Assembly (NCBI GenBank): GCA_009845995.1
Contig: VXYK01000044.1
Location: 1-33,243, forward strand
Reading direction: 5' to 3'
Length of the DNA stretch: 33,243 bases
Source: Acidimicrobiaceae bacterium
GTDB taxonomy: Bacteria; Actinomycetota; Acidimicrobiia; Acidimicrobiales; Aldehydirespiratoraceae
The position numbers were made by a program, and so were the translations under genes. Of the stretch, positions 7,586-15,518 are shown in pieces; positions within the stretch are counted from its first letter, which is position 1; every line of letters begins with the position of its first letter. The notes under the pieces were generated by a model. It saw nothing but the letters and a program-made list of their open reading frames with translations. It was not told where the DNA came from and did not search any database.

Positions 7586-8740
7586 TCAGCTGCGAGTCAC
7601 ACTGAGCCGCACCTCGGTGCCTTGGCCAACAGAGCTGATGATCTCACAGTCGCCGCCCACTCGTTGCAGGCGGCCTTGGATCGAGTCGCGTATGCCGTGA
7701 TGCTCCTCACCGACGGCTTCGGGGTCGAAGCCGATTCCGCGGTCACGGACAAACACTTCCACATCGCTCTCGGTCGCCTCGACATAGACGCCGATGTCGG
7801 ATCGGCCCGACCACCTCGCGGCGTTGGTCATTGCCTCGCCCGTAGCCGCCACCAGGGATTCCATTGCTGCGTCGAGTTCGGTGTCGCCAACGACCACAAC
7901 GTCAATCACCGCCCCGTGACGATCTTCGACCACTCCGGCGAGGTGCTCCACAGCAACCTTCAACGTGGCTTGCTGCGGACCATAGTTCTCTCCGTACAGC
8001 CAGCCACGCAGCTCTCGTTCCTGGCGTCGTGCCAGGGCCGACATTTGGGCGGGGTCGTCTGACCGCTGAACCAGAGCCAGAGTCTGCAAGACCGAATCGT
8101 GCAGATGCGCGGCGACCTCGGCTCGCTCGTCGGCACGGATTCTCTGCTGTCGCTCAGCGCGTCGGTCTCGCAGTAACACCGCCACCCAGGGTCCGAGGAT
8201 CAAAGCCAACCCGCCGACTACCAGCACGGTGGAGAGCAGCCCGTCGAGCAACACCCCGAGTGAGACGTTGGCCGCGACCAAGACCCCGATGCCGAACGCA
8301 ACCAGAATCGTGCCGCCGGCCATTCGAACAGCGAAAGCCCTGCCGACCGAGGCAACCGGTTGAACCCTCCAGACCACCACGCCAACTCCGAAAGCAACGC
8401 ACAGTGCAGGCAATATGAACACGTCGGGCAAGGTGAGCCGCAGGTGTCGCGCCAGCAGGACCGTTCCCAATGCCGTCAAAGCCAGTCCTAATGCACGTCT
8501 GCGGACAGTGGAGGCCGGTACCGCCTGCGCGGCGACAGCGCCCTGCGCGCCGGCCCGCGGGAACAACAGCCAGGCCAAAAGATACAGAGGCAGACCCACC
8601 CACGCCAGGGTGAGGGCGACGAAGGCCACCCTCACGATCGTCACGTCGACACCGAGTCGGGCGCTGATCCCGCCGCACACGCCTGCGACTATCCGGTCGC
8701 GTTCAGACCGTTGCGGCAGTGCTGAAAGACGCCTGGCCAT
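7586..8740 (-). CDS. PspC-domain sensor histidine kinase, HisKA_3 type (384 aa)
   Basis: Membrane sensor of a two-component system, probably for envelope stress. Residues ~10-62 are a PspC domain (RSERDRIVAGVCGGISARLG plus a membrane helix). Several more hydrophobic helices follow to ~190. The dimerisation/phosphorylation helix has AHLHDSVLQT with His214-Asp215, typical of NarL-partner kinases. The ATPase has an N box (EAMTNAARW, 302-310) and a G1 box (DRGIGFDP, 333-340). The ATG at 8740 fits the PspC start; no strong ribosome-binding site is seen and CATCAT lies 7 nt upstream, so it may be leaderless. Such kinases usually sit beside a LuxR-type response regulator, but none is present here. 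It is divergent from another PspC protein. Confidence 0.9.
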   Translation of the reverse strand: MARRLSALPQRSERDRIVAGVCGGISARLGVDVTIVRVAFVALTLAWVGLPLYLLAWLLFPRAGAQGAVAAQAVPASTVRRRALGLALTALGTVLLARHLRLTLPDVFILPALCVAFGVGVVVWRVQPVASVGRAFAVRMAGGTILVAFGIGVLVAANVSLGVLLDGLLSTVLVVGGLALILGPWVAVLLRDRRAERQQRIRADERAEVAAHLHDSVLQTLALVQRSDDPAQMSALARRQERELRGWLYGENYGPQQATLKVAVEHLAGVVEDRHGAVIDVVVVGDTELDAAMESLVAATGEAMTNAARWSGRSDIGVYVEATESDVEVFVRDRGIGFDPEAVGEEHHGIRDSIQGRLQRVGGDCEIISSVGQGTEVRLSVTRS

Positions 8741-8779
8741 GGTCTTGATGATGACACGACCAACCCACCGAACACATAC

Positions 8780-8837
8780 GGGATAACCCCTAATTCCCGG
8801 CACAGACTAAGGGAAAGTTCAGGGTCATCCCCTATTT
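8780..8837. promoter_or_regulatory. pair of GGGNNNNCCCCTA boxes between the PspC genes
   Basis: GGGATAACCCCTAATT (8780-8795) and GGGTCATCCCCTATTT (8822-8837) match at 12 of 16 positions. Each has a GGG-4-CCC palindromic core. Their starts are 42 bp apart, about four helical turns, so bound proteins would lie on the same face. TTCCC (8794-8798) and GGGAA (8811-8815) form a further inverted repeat between them. They are plausible binding sites for a regulator of the divergent kinase and PspC genes. Confidence 0.5.
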
Positions 8838-8869
8838 GTGCTCGCGAGAGTCGGGTTCACAATGGACTC

Positions 8870-10396
8870 ATGGCCAAAGACCCGCCTGCCGACTCGGAGC
8901 AGCCGACCGTCAACGAAGGTGACGAGAGCGCCGAGGCTGCCGATCCCGAGGCCGAAGACACGACGCCAACCGACTCTGAGACCGAAGACTCGGAATCCGC
9001 AGAACCCACTGAGAAACGAGCCAAAGCAAAACGCGAGTTCCGTTGGCCTGCATTGCGCCGCAGCGAGGACGACCGGCTGATCGCCGGTGTGTCCGGCGGG
9101 CTTGGCGAGTACTTCGGAATGGATCCGGTGATCGTTCGTATCGGGTTCATCATCCTCACCTTTTTTGGCGGGGTCGGTATCGCTCTCTATCTGATGAGTT
9201 GGCTGATAGTGCCGCTCGGCGACTCGGGCAGCATCCTCGCGAATGCCTTGCGAAGCGGTGCCCGTCGCCGGTTCCGCAACCTTGCGGGCATCTTGTTGAT
9301 CGTTGCCGGCCTGTTCGTCACGGCGATCTTGAGTCGCAACGTGTTCGAATTGCTTACGAAAGTGTCGAGCTCAGCGCCGTATTTGGCGCTCGCCTTGATT
9401 GTCGCCGGTATCGGGCTTGTCTTTTGGCCCCGCCGGTCAGCGCCCCCCCTGGACACTCCGGCCGAGCCGCTTGCGGCACCTACTGCAAATGCGGTGCCGC
9501 CTCCTCCCTCGGCGGCTGGTTCGGAGTGGCCGGGGGCTACTTTGCCGGATGAACCGCAGGTACCCAAAGAATCCTGGCGAGACCGCAGAGCCGCGCGACG
9601 CGCTCAGCGGCGTGGCCAGTCGACGGTCACGTTTCTGACCCTCGCCGCTCTGCTGGTGTTGACCGGCGGGGCGATCTTGTTGGATCGGCTCGACATGGAA
9701 CGGGTGCTCCTCGGCGAGTTCTTCGCCATCGCGTTGCTGATCGTTGCGGCAGGTCTGTTGGTGTCGGTCTTTGTGGGCAGAAACTGGTTGCTGATTCTCC
9801 TCGGCGTGGTTCTGCTACCGCCGCTAGTGGTCTTTTCCGATACCAACGTCTCGTGGTGGTCCGGGTACGGCGATGTTGAGACTGCGCCCGACGACATCAG
9901 CGCGCTCGACCGTCACACCAACCATGGGATCGGCCATCTCGTGGTGGACTTGAGGAACCTCGACAGAGATTCGCTGCGGTCAGCTGTTGGACGATACAAC
10001 ATCGGTCTGACGGTTGGTGAGGTCACCTTGAGGGTGCCCGCGGATCTGAGGGTTAGAACCAACGTGAATGTTGGTGCGGGCACCCTCCGCAGCGGCGAAT
10101 ACGTAACCGTTAGGCACGTGATGATGCCGAGAATCGAAGATGGCCAGTTGTACTGCGTCGATGCGCAGTACGGCTACAGAGTCGACGAGGAGATTCCAGA
10201 TTTTCGCCGGGAGCGGGCGATCTGCGGAGAGAGTTTCTACTCCGGCCACATCGGAGGCTTCATTGACTACGACCTGATCGACGAGGGTCCGAACCTGAAG
10301 GCCGAGCACGTCACGAAAGGCGATCACGACCTCCAATTCAACATTGATGTCGGGGTCGGGCAGGTTCGAGTGGTGCGTTTCCCAACGCGGAACTGA
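8870..10396 (+). CDS. PspC-domain multi-pass membrane protein (508 aa)
   Basis: Residues 1-50 are an acidic, disordered, Glu/Asp/Ser/Thr-rich head. A PspC domain spans ~60-118 (RRSEDDRLIAGVSGGLGEYFG followed by a hydrophobic helix). Two more helices lie at ~138-155 and ~170-186. A Pro/Ala-rich loop follows (~190-240), then three helices between ~255 and 325. The last ~180 residues are soluble and rich in short beta-like stretches, probably on the outside, like the C-terminal domains of LiaF-type stress proteins. The ATG at 8870 has no clear ribosome-binding site; CACAAT lies 6 nt upstream, so leaderless expression is possible. It is divergent from the PspC kinase and followed after 12 nt by a small membrane protein. 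It is a likely partner of the kinase in envelope-stress sensing (inference). Confidence 0.8.
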   Translation: MAKDPPADSEQPTVNEGDESAEAADPEAEDTTPTDSETEDSESAEPTEKRAKAKREFRWPALRRSEDDRLIAGVSGGLGEYFGMDPVIVRIGFIILTFFGGVGIALYLMSWLIVPLGDSGSILANALRSGARRRFRNLAGILLIVAGLFVTAILSRNVFELLTKVSSSAPYLALALIVAGIGLVFWPRRSAPPLDTPAEPLAAPTANAVPPPPSAAGSEWPGATLPDEPQVPKESWRDRRAARRAQRRGQSTVTFLTLAALLVLTGGAILLDRLDMERVLLGEFFAIALLIVAAGLLVSVFVGRNWLLILLGVVLLPPLVVFSDTNVSWWSGYGDVETAPDDISALDRHTNHGIGHLVVDLRNLDRDSLRSAVGRYNIGLTVGEVTLRVPADLRVRTNVNVGAGTLRSGEYVTVRHVMMPRIEDGQLYCVDAQYGYRVDEEIPDFRRERAICGESFYSGHIGGFIDYDLIDEGPNLKAEHVTKGDHDLQFNIDVGVGQVRVVRFPTRN

Positions 10397-10408
10397 GGAA
10401 GCAAGAGC

Positions 10409-10741
10409 ATGAGCGAAGACATGACTGAGCAGCCCCCACCGCAGAGCAAGTCGGCGTCGGTCGACCTGGTCTCACTGGTGGCAGCGCTGATATTCGCAGC
10501 GGCAGGAGCCATAGTTCTGGCCGGTGAGTCGTTGGCGGAGGTCGACCCGGTCGTGTTGGCCGGAATCGCCTTGATCGCGATCGGGGTGGCACGGATCGTC
10601 ATGGTGTCTGTTCGTGCAAGCGCTCGCCGCCGGGCCCTACGAGCTGCAATAAACGACCCGGAGGACCCAGGCGAAGACCCGAACGAAGACTCAGGCGAGG
10701 ATCCCGACGAGGACCGAGGCCAGGATCAGGTCACGGACTGA
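10409..10741 (+). CDS. small two-helix membrane protein with acidic tail (110 aa)
   Basis: Not recognised as a known family. Residues ~20-40 and ~47-66 are hydrophobic helices. A basic stretch (RASARRRALR, ~70-79) follows, so both ends are probably cytoplasmic. The tail from ~82 is an imperfect repeat of Glu-Asp-Pro units (GEDPNED, GEDPDED) and strongly acidic, like the head of the PspC protein before it. TGAGGAAG, which includes the preceding stop codon, serves as ribosome-binding site, so it is in an operon with the PspC gene. It ends 12 bp from the convergent enoyl-CoA hydratase stop. Confidence 0.75.
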   Translation: MSEDMTEQPPPQSKSASVDLVSLVAALIFAAAGAIVLAGESLAEVDPVVLAGIALIAIGVARIVMVSVRASARRRALRAAINDPEDPGEDPNEDSGEDPDEDRGQDQVTD

Positions 10742-10753
10742 ACGGGGTGCCGA

Positions 10754-11584
10754 TCATGGGTCGCGGTGTTCGGCGAACACTTCGGCCATCGAACCCTTGG
10801 ACTTGCGGGCCTCGAGTGCGCCCAGCGCGGTTGCGGTGTTGTGCATCCAATGGTGCGCCTGAAAGTGGTAGTCCCAAGCGTCACGCTGGCCTTGCAGGTC
10901 GAGCGTCTTGTTGATTGAGCGCTTCACGACTTGAGCTGTGGCCGGAGGCACCAAGGCGATCTTGTCGGCTAGTTCTCGGGCTGCGGATGCCAGATCTGCT
11001 CGGGGAACCACCAAGTTCACCATCCCCAGAGTCTCGGCTTGCTCAGCGGAGAAGCTCTCGGCTGTGAGCAGGAACTCCTTGGCTTTGCGCGCGGGCATCT
11101 CCCAGGGTTCAACCAGGATCTCGACGCCTGCGCCGGTCATTCGCAGCACTGGATTCTGGAACGAAGCGTCTTCTGAGGCCACGATCAAGTCGCACATGCA
11201 CGCAAGCATCACCCCCGCGGCGATGCACTTGCCCTGGACCGCGGCGATGGTGGGCTTGCGGAAGTCTCTGATGCGCAGGCACCGGTCGAAGTACATGACT
11301 TTCTCGTGATGCCACTTGCCCTCAGGAGTCTCCCGCATCAGCCGCCATTCGTCGGGTTCCACGTCGCCCACCAGGGCTTTAAGGTCGTGCCCGGCGGACC
11401 AATGCTTGCCATTGCCGGCCAATATGACCACGCGCACGTCGTCGTCGGCATCGGCTAGGTCGAAGGCTGCGTCGATCTCATCGAGAAGTTCGGTGTTCTG
11501 GGCGTTGGCGACCTCTGGGCGATCCATGGTGATGACGCACACGGCCTCGTCAACTTCATAGGTGATCGACGAAAATTCGGTCAT
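10754..11584 (-). CDS. enoyl-CoA hydratase/isomerase family protein (276 aa)
   Basis: Crotonase-fold enzyme of acyl-CoA catabolism. Oxyanion-hole segments are visible as GKHWSAGHDL (about 59-68) and VQGKCIAAGVML (about 116-127). The usual catalytic region after these reads TGAGVEILVEPWEMPARKAKEFL. It lacks the second classical glutamate pattern (PGAGGTQ), so the reaction could be hydration, isomerisation or another crotonase chemistry. The frame is open well upstream, but the ATG at 11584 has GGGAGA about 8 nt upstream and begins a normal crotonase. It lies 65 nt after the 399-aa acyl-CoA dehydrogenase on the same strand, matching consecutive beta-oxidation steps. Confidence 0.87.
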   Translation of the reverse strand: MTEFSSITYEVDEAVCVITMDRPEVANAQNTELLDEIDAAFDLADADDDVRVVILAGNGKHWSAGHDLKALVGDVEPDEWRLMRETPEGKWHHEKVMYFDRCLRIRDFRKPTIAAVQGKCIAAGVMLACMCDLIVASEDASFQNPVLRMTGAGVEILVEPWEMPARKAKEFLLTAESFSAEQAETLGMVNLVVPRADLASAARELADKIALVPPATAQVVKRSINKTLDLQGQRDAWDYHFQAHHWMHNTATALGALEARKSKGSMAEVFAEHRDP

Positions 11585-11649
11585 ATCTTGATTCTCCCAG
11601 GATCTGCGGACAGTTGAAAGCGCCGATCCTCTGTTCCTTGTGCTGCACC

Positions 11650-12849
11650 CTATTTGGCTTCGTTGGCGGTGACGGGTTCTCGGGGCAGGCCCAAGGTGCG
11701 TTCGGCGATGATGTTGCGCTGGATTTCGTTGGTACCGGCAAAGATCGAAGAGGCCAGGTAGTACAGCCAGGATCGTTGCCAGCGCCCGTCGGCAGGAATA
11801 TCGACTGCTCCGCGCCACAACGGTGCTTCATCGCCGAGCACCTGCATGGCGCAGCGATGCAGTCTCTGGCTCATCTCACTCCAGTAGAGCTTCGCGGTGG
11901 CGGTCTCAGCGCCGGGTTCGCGGCCGTGCTGAACACATGACAGTGCGCGCCAGTTCTGCAGCTGGAACAGGCGCAGTTCAACGAAGGCCTGGGCCAGGTC
12001 CTGCTGCGTGTTCGCATCGTCCAACAGGCCGCGCTGGGCCGCGAGGGCGAAGAGCTCCTCGAGCAATTGACTGTGAATGACGAGTTGGCGCGGGTTGGTT
12101 CCCCGTTCGTGGTTCAACGTGGAACTCGCAAGCCCCCAGCCGCCGTCCAGTGGGCCGATCAACTGGTCCTGAGAGACGAAGACACCGTCGAAGAACACTT
12201 CGTTGAAATCGGACTCATCGGTGATCTGACGCAGAGGACGAACATCCACACCCTCGGCCGACATGTCGACCATGAACATCGAGATGCCTCGCCGCTTTGG
12301 AGCATTCGAATCGCTGCGGGCCAGGCAGAGTCCCCAGTCCGCGAACTGGGCATAAGAGGTCCATACCTTCTGGCCGTACAGCTTCCAGCCTCCGTCGACC
12401 GCGACGGCGCGGGTCGTCAGCGACGCCAGATCAGAACCGGCATCGGGCTCGGAGAAGAGTTGGCAGACCAGCTGCCGGGCGTTGAGGATGTCGGGCAGCC
12501 AGCGAGCCTTCTGCTCGTCGGTTCCGTGGGCCAGAAGGGTGTGGCCGACGAGGTTGACGCCGATGCGTCCCACCAGTTCCGGGGCTCGGGCTCGGGCCAG
12601 TTCCTCCTGCAAGATGTAGTGGTGAAGCGGGCCGGCGTCGCGCCCGCCGTATTCTGCGGGCCAGGTCACGCCCACATATCCGGCATCGGCCAAGCGCCGT
12701 TGCCAGCCGCGCAGGTACTCCACCTCGTCTGCAAGGTCGTCGAACTGCGGTGGAAACCCGACCCCGTACTCCCAGTCGAGGTTGGCTTGCAGCCACTCAC
12801 GGCACTCTTGGCGAAAGCCAGCCTGCTCAACAGTCGGCGACAAGTCCAC
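11650..12849 (-). CDS. acyl-CoA dehydrogenase, long subunit, ChsE4/FadE26-like type (399 aa)
   Basis: FAD-dependent alpha,beta-dehydrogenation of an acyl-CoA. It has the ACAD N-terminal helical domain, the beta-domain block LFSEPDAGSDLASL (131-144) with KVWTSYAQFADW, and the C-terminal SGTNEIQRNIIAE-type block, here FAGTNEIQRNIIAERTLGLP. The position of the classical MCAD glutamate is Ala371. A possible replacement base is Glu248 in NHERG, the position I recall being catalytic in mycobacterial ChsE4. The start is the GTG at 12849; no ribosome-binding site is clear. It is divergent from a 347-aa dehydrogenase. Such long/short pairs form alpha2beta2 enzymes in actinobacterial steroid degradation (family knowledge); pairing here is inferred. 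Substrate unknown. Confidence 0.9.
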   Translation of the reverse strand: MDLSPTVEQAGFRQECREWLQANLDWEYGVGFPPQFDDLADEVEYLRGWQRRLADAGYVGVTWPAEYGGRDAGPLHHYILQEELARARAPELVGRIGVNLVGHTLLAHGTDEQKARWLPDILNARQLVCQLFSEPDAGSDLASLTTRAVAVDGGWKLYGQKVWTSYAQFADWGLCLARSDSNAPKRRGISMFMVDMSAEGVDVRPLRQITDESDFNEVFFDGVFVSQDQLIGPLDGGWGLASSTLNHERGTNPRQLVIHSQLLEELFALAAQRGLLDDANTQQDLAQAFVELRLFQLQNWRALSCVQHGREPGAETATAKLYWSEMSQRLHRCAMQVLGDEAPLWRGAVDIPADGRWQRSWLYYLASSIFAGTNEIQRNIIAERTLGLPREPVTANEAK

Positions 12850-12877
12850 AACGTTGGTCTATCAGGCTGATCCAGTG

Positions 12878-12895
12878 CAGTCGACGGTACGACTG
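12878..12895. promoter_or_regulatory. inverted repeat between divergent acyl-CoA dehydrogenase genes
   Basis: CAGTCG (12878-12883) and CGACTG (12890-12895) are perfect arms around a 6-bp spacer. CTGATCC flanks the site as a direct repeat at 12867-12873 and 12893-12899. The 90-bp gap serves two divergent starts, so this could be a shared operator. Confidence 0.35.
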
Positions 12896-12926
12896 ATCCG
12901 TTGTATTGCTGTCAGTGGCAACAGCC

Positions 12927-12932
12927 TACGAT
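12927..12932 (+). promoter_or_regulatory. -10 box of a leaderless promoter
   Basis: TACGAT ends 7 nt before the ATG at 12940, and no ribosome-binding site is present. The spacing puts the transcription start on or next to the start codon. The same layout occurs before 27217 and 28412. No good -35 box is visible. Confidence 0.5.
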
Positions 12933-12939
12933 TGTGGCG

Positions 12940-13983
12940 ATGGACTTTGAGCTCTCGGCTGATCAGGTGGCGCTGCGGGGCGCGGCGGTCGAACTGTTGG
13001 CGGCGGAATGTTCCACTGAACGGGTGCGGGTCGCAGCCGAGTCGGGGGGTTTCGACCGCGGTCTATGGGCGGCGATGGTCGAGCAGGGGTGGACGGCTGT
13101 GGCGGTGCCCGAAACCCTTGGCGGTTTGGGACTCGGCACGGTGGAAATAGCGGTCCTGCTTGAACGGATCGGGGCGCATTTGGCACCTGTACCCCTCACC
13201 CAGCAACTCCTTGGTTTGGCGGTGCTTGCTGACTCTCCGTGGGGAGCGAGGCTGATCAGCGGCGAGGCGATAGCGGCCGCCGCTCGAACACCGCTGTCCA
13301 GAAACTCAGACGGGTCGGTGTCGGGCCGTCCTGAACCCGTGATCTACGGTGCCCGTGCCGATGTGCTCATCGTGCCGTGCGCGGATGAACTGGTAGCCGT
13401 CGAGCTCAGCGCCGTGGAGCGAACGCCCGAACCGGCCATGGACCAGACCCGTGAGCTGGCCTGGATCACCCTCGACCACGCACCAGCGCAGACCATCGGC
13501 GACACAACTGCGGTCGACGCCCACCTCGACCGGGCCGCGTTGTATCACAGCGCCGAGATGCTGGGAGCGGCCGAAGCGGTGATGAACCTTGCCGTTGAGT
13601 ACGCCAAACAGCGCCAGCAGTTCGATCGCCCGATCGGCAGCTTCCAGGCGATCAAACATCGTTGCTCTGACATGCTCGTGGACGTAGAAGGCATGCGCTC
13701 GGCGGTCTACCACGCGGCATGGGCCATCGGCGCTGATGATCCCGAGGCGTCGGTGGCGGCGTCCACCGCCAAGACCTGGTGCAGCGACGCAGCTCTGCGG
13801 GTCGCCGAAAGCGCTCTGCAAGTGCACGGGGGGATCGGCTTCACCTGGGAATCTGACGTTCACCTCTATCTCAAACGCATACAACTCGACCGGAGCGTGT
13901 TCGGCGACGCCCGTCATCACCGTGCCCGTCTCGCCGCGCTGTTGATCCAACGGCTCGAAAGTGGCGGTTCAGTGCTCACCTGA
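12940..13983 (+). CDS. acyl-CoA dehydrogenase, short subunit (347 aa)
   Basis: ACAD-fold protein shorter than usual (normal ~380). The central beta-domain is reduced: the typical SEPxAGSD block is missing. The C-terminal part has RQQFDRPIGSFQAIKH and ALQVHGGIGFTWESDVHLYLKR. Where an active enzyme has EGT, this one has VFGDARHH (Asp323). These features fit the non-catalytic, FAD- or partner-binding subunit of heterotetrameric dehydrogenases, such as the short FadE28 of mycobacteria. The partner is probably the divergent 399-aa protein. The start is the ATG at 12940; the frame is open upstream to a TTG at 12901, but a TACGAT box 7 nt before the ATG suggests a leaderless mRNA. It is followed after 37 nt by the PhyH-like gene. 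Confidence 0.87.
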   Translation: MDFELSADQVALRGAAVELLAAECSTERVRVAAESGGFDRGLWAAMVEQGWTAVAVPETLGGLGLGTVEIAVLLERIGAHLAPVPLTQQLLGLAVLADSPWGARLISGEAIAAAARTPLSRNSDGSVSGRPEPVIYGARADVLIVPCADELVAVELSAVERTPEPAMDQTRELAWITLDHAPAQTIGDTTAVDAHLDRAALYHSAEMLGAAEAVMNLAVEYAKQRQQFDRPIGSFQAIKHRCSDMLVDVEGMRSAVYHAAWAIGADDPEASVAASTAKTWCSDAALRVAESALQVHGGIGFTWESDVHLYLKRIQLDRSVFGDARHHRARLAALLIQRLESGGSVLT

Positions 13984-14020
13984 GGCACGATGGTACCGGA
14001 AACGGAAAACGAGGTTCCCA

Positions 14021-15262
14021 ATGTCGATTGACTGCCGATCCCGACTCCAAAAGAACGTTCGCGACTTGGAACGCGACGAAGTGTTCGACTCAGTGCTGCC
14101 AGAAGCGATCTCTGAACACGGTGCGCTGGCGGGCCGTGGTGTTGTCTACAAGGAACTTCCGCCGGTGAAACTGCGGGTTGAAGATCGTGCGGTCACTTTG
14201 CGTGTCCGCGGCGACACGCTGGTACTCGGAGAAGGCGACGAACCCACAGGCGTGACCGCGGAGATGCCAGCCGATGCCCTGTCTGATCTGATCCAGGACC
14301 ATCAATCGACGATGGGTCTGGCCATGACCTCCCGAGTGAAGCTGACCAGCGGCAACATCAACGAATGGATCGGTTGGGAACCGACGTTTCGAGCCCTTCT
14401 CGACGGGCGAAGGGTCCACGAAACCGGCGATGTAGCATTCCAGGATCTCAACGGCGAGGAACTCGACCTCGACCGGACCTTCAATATTGACGACGACCGC
14501 GAAGAGATGGCCCATTTCCTGCGCGAGGCCGGGTTCCTGCACCTCACGGGCATCTTCGAACCAGACGAGATGGATGCGGTCGGTGCCGATATTGATGAAT
14601 GGATAGCGAAGGCCACGCCGAACGACGGCGAATCCTGGTGGGCCAAGGACAAAGACGGGGTCGACCAGGCCGTGCGGGTTCTGTTCTTCTTGGAGAAGTC
14701 AGCCGCGCTGCGTGAGATCGTGGAGGATGAGCGCTACCAGTGGCTCACCGAACTGACCGGTGACGGTCATCGGCACAACGGCGCGGCCGAAGGTCTGGTC
14801 AAACCGCTCGGCATAGTCAAGGGGCTGTCGGACCTTCCCTGGCACAAGGACTGTGGACAGGGCCGCCATTCGTACATGTGCAACGGGATGACCACCGGAA
14901 TCAGCGTCACGGGAGCTGACCGGGTCAGCGGAGCTCTTGGTGTGATCCCAGGGTCGCATCGTGCCAACACCATGGCCACCGGACGCGACCCGAAACTCGA
15001 TCTTCAACCAAGGATGTTGGAGACGAGCAAAGGCGATGTAACCGTGCACTGCAGTGACACTCTGCATCGGGCGCACCCACCGATCGAGCGACCCCGAAAG
15101 GTTGTCTACTCCTCGTTCGGGTTGCCGCCCCTGCCCGGTGACGTGGTCAAACCCAACCCGCGCTACAGCCGTGAGGCACGCGCAGAGTTGACCGACGTGA
15201 CCGATCGCATCGCTGCCGCCGACAACGAGAACGACCCCAAACGCTACCGCGCCAGCCGGTAG
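14021..15262 (+). CDS. phytanoyl-CoA dioxygenase (PhyH)-like protein with N-terminal SCP2-like domain (413 aa)
   Basis: Fe(II)/2-oxoglutarate hydroxylase. The PhyH part begins near residue 160 (MAHFLREAGFLHLTGIFEPDEMD). It has the iron ligands His275-x-Asp277 (LPWHKDCGQG) and His349 (SDTLHRAHPP), with a basic residue near 357-360 for 2-oxoglutarate. Residues ~40-135 form a separate small alpha/beta domain (KLRVEDRAVTLRVRGDTL, then a helix and MTSRVKLTSGNINEWIGWEP). I read it as resembling an SCP2 sterol-carrier domain. PhyH proteins are usually ~280-300 aa, so the fusion is notable; it may hold a lipid or acyl substrate near the catalytic part. The ATG at 14021 has GAGG 7 nt upstream. It follows the short acyl-CoA dehydrogenase by 37 nt and is probably co-transcribed. 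Confidence 0.82.
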   Translation: MSIDCRSRLQKNVRDLERDEVFDSVLPEAISEHGALAGRGVVYKELPPVKLRVEDRAVTLRVRGDTLVLGEGDEPTGVTAEMPADALSDLIQDHQSTMGLAMTSRVKLTSGNINEWIGWEPTFRALLDGRRVHETGDVAFQDLNGEELDLDRTFNIDDDREEMAHFLREAGFLHLTGIFEPDEMDAVGADIDEWIAKATPNDGESWWAKDKDGVDQAVRVLFFLEKSAALREIVEDERYQWLTELTGDGHRHNGAAEGLVKPLGIVKGLSDLPWHKDCGQGRHSYMCNGMTTGISVTGADRVSGALGVIPGSHRANTMATGRDPKLDLQPRMLETSKGDVTVHCSDTLHRAHPPIERPRKVVYSSFGLPPLPGDVVKPNPRYSREARAELTDVTDRIAAADNENDPKRYRASR

Positions 15263-15297
15263 TGGAGGCTTCGACGGCGACCGCCTAAGCCGCGAAC

Positions 15298-15316
15298 TCG
15301 AAGTACTGGACTTCGA
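15298..15316. terminator. hairpin between convergent genes
   Basis: TCGAAGT (15298-15304) and ACTTCGA (15310-15316) form a perfect 7-bp stem with a 5-nt loop. It lies 36 nt after the PhyH-like stop and 32 nt after the small-protein stop on the other strand. No T-run follows in either direction, so it is not a canonical intrinsic terminator. Position still favours a two-way terminator. Confidence 0.4.
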
Positions 15317-15347
15317 CCATCATCGGCAGCAGATAGCCGACGTAGAG

Positions 15348-15518
15348 TCAATCGGCATTTTGCGCACGCCGACGGCTCCGGCGGTGTCGAAAGTGTCCGG
15401 CTCCGAACGAGATCAGGAGAATCAGCAGTAACTCGAAGCTGCTTATCGTCCCGCCGATCAAGATCAGGATCCAGAAGACCACGAATCCGAGCAACACGGA
15501 CTTGAGGAGTTCAGGCAT
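15348..15518 (-). CDS. tiny two-helix membrane protein, paralogue of its upstream neighbour (56 aa)
   Basis: Not a known family. It starts MPELLKSVLLGF, closely matching MSELLKSVLIGA of the next gene upstream. It has two hydrophobic helices (about 8-22 and 28-40), then GAGHFRHRRSRRRAQNAD, a basic C-terminus matching GAGCVRHWSSRRRAVKSDA of the neighbour. Its ATG (15516-15518) lies inside the end of the upstream gene in another frame (8-bp overlap), so translation is probably coupled. It is at the tail of the sulfatase/acyl-CoA ligase operon. Homology between two overlapping short frames is the main argument that both are real. They may form a heteromeric membrane complex. Confidence 0.7.
   Translation of the reverse strand: MPELLKSVLLGFVVFWILILIGGTISSFELLLILLISFGAGHFRHRRSRRRAQNAD

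Noticed and set aside
11585..11818. N-terminal extension of the enoyl-CoA hydratase into the dehydrogenase gene
   Set aside because: The extension is an out-of-frame reading of the dehydrogenase C-terminus; the ATG at 11584 fits the crotonase start.
12067..12870. 267-codon open frame on the plus strand inside the dehydrogenase region
   Set aside because: Antisense to a clear acyl-CoA dehydrogenase and without any recognisable motif.
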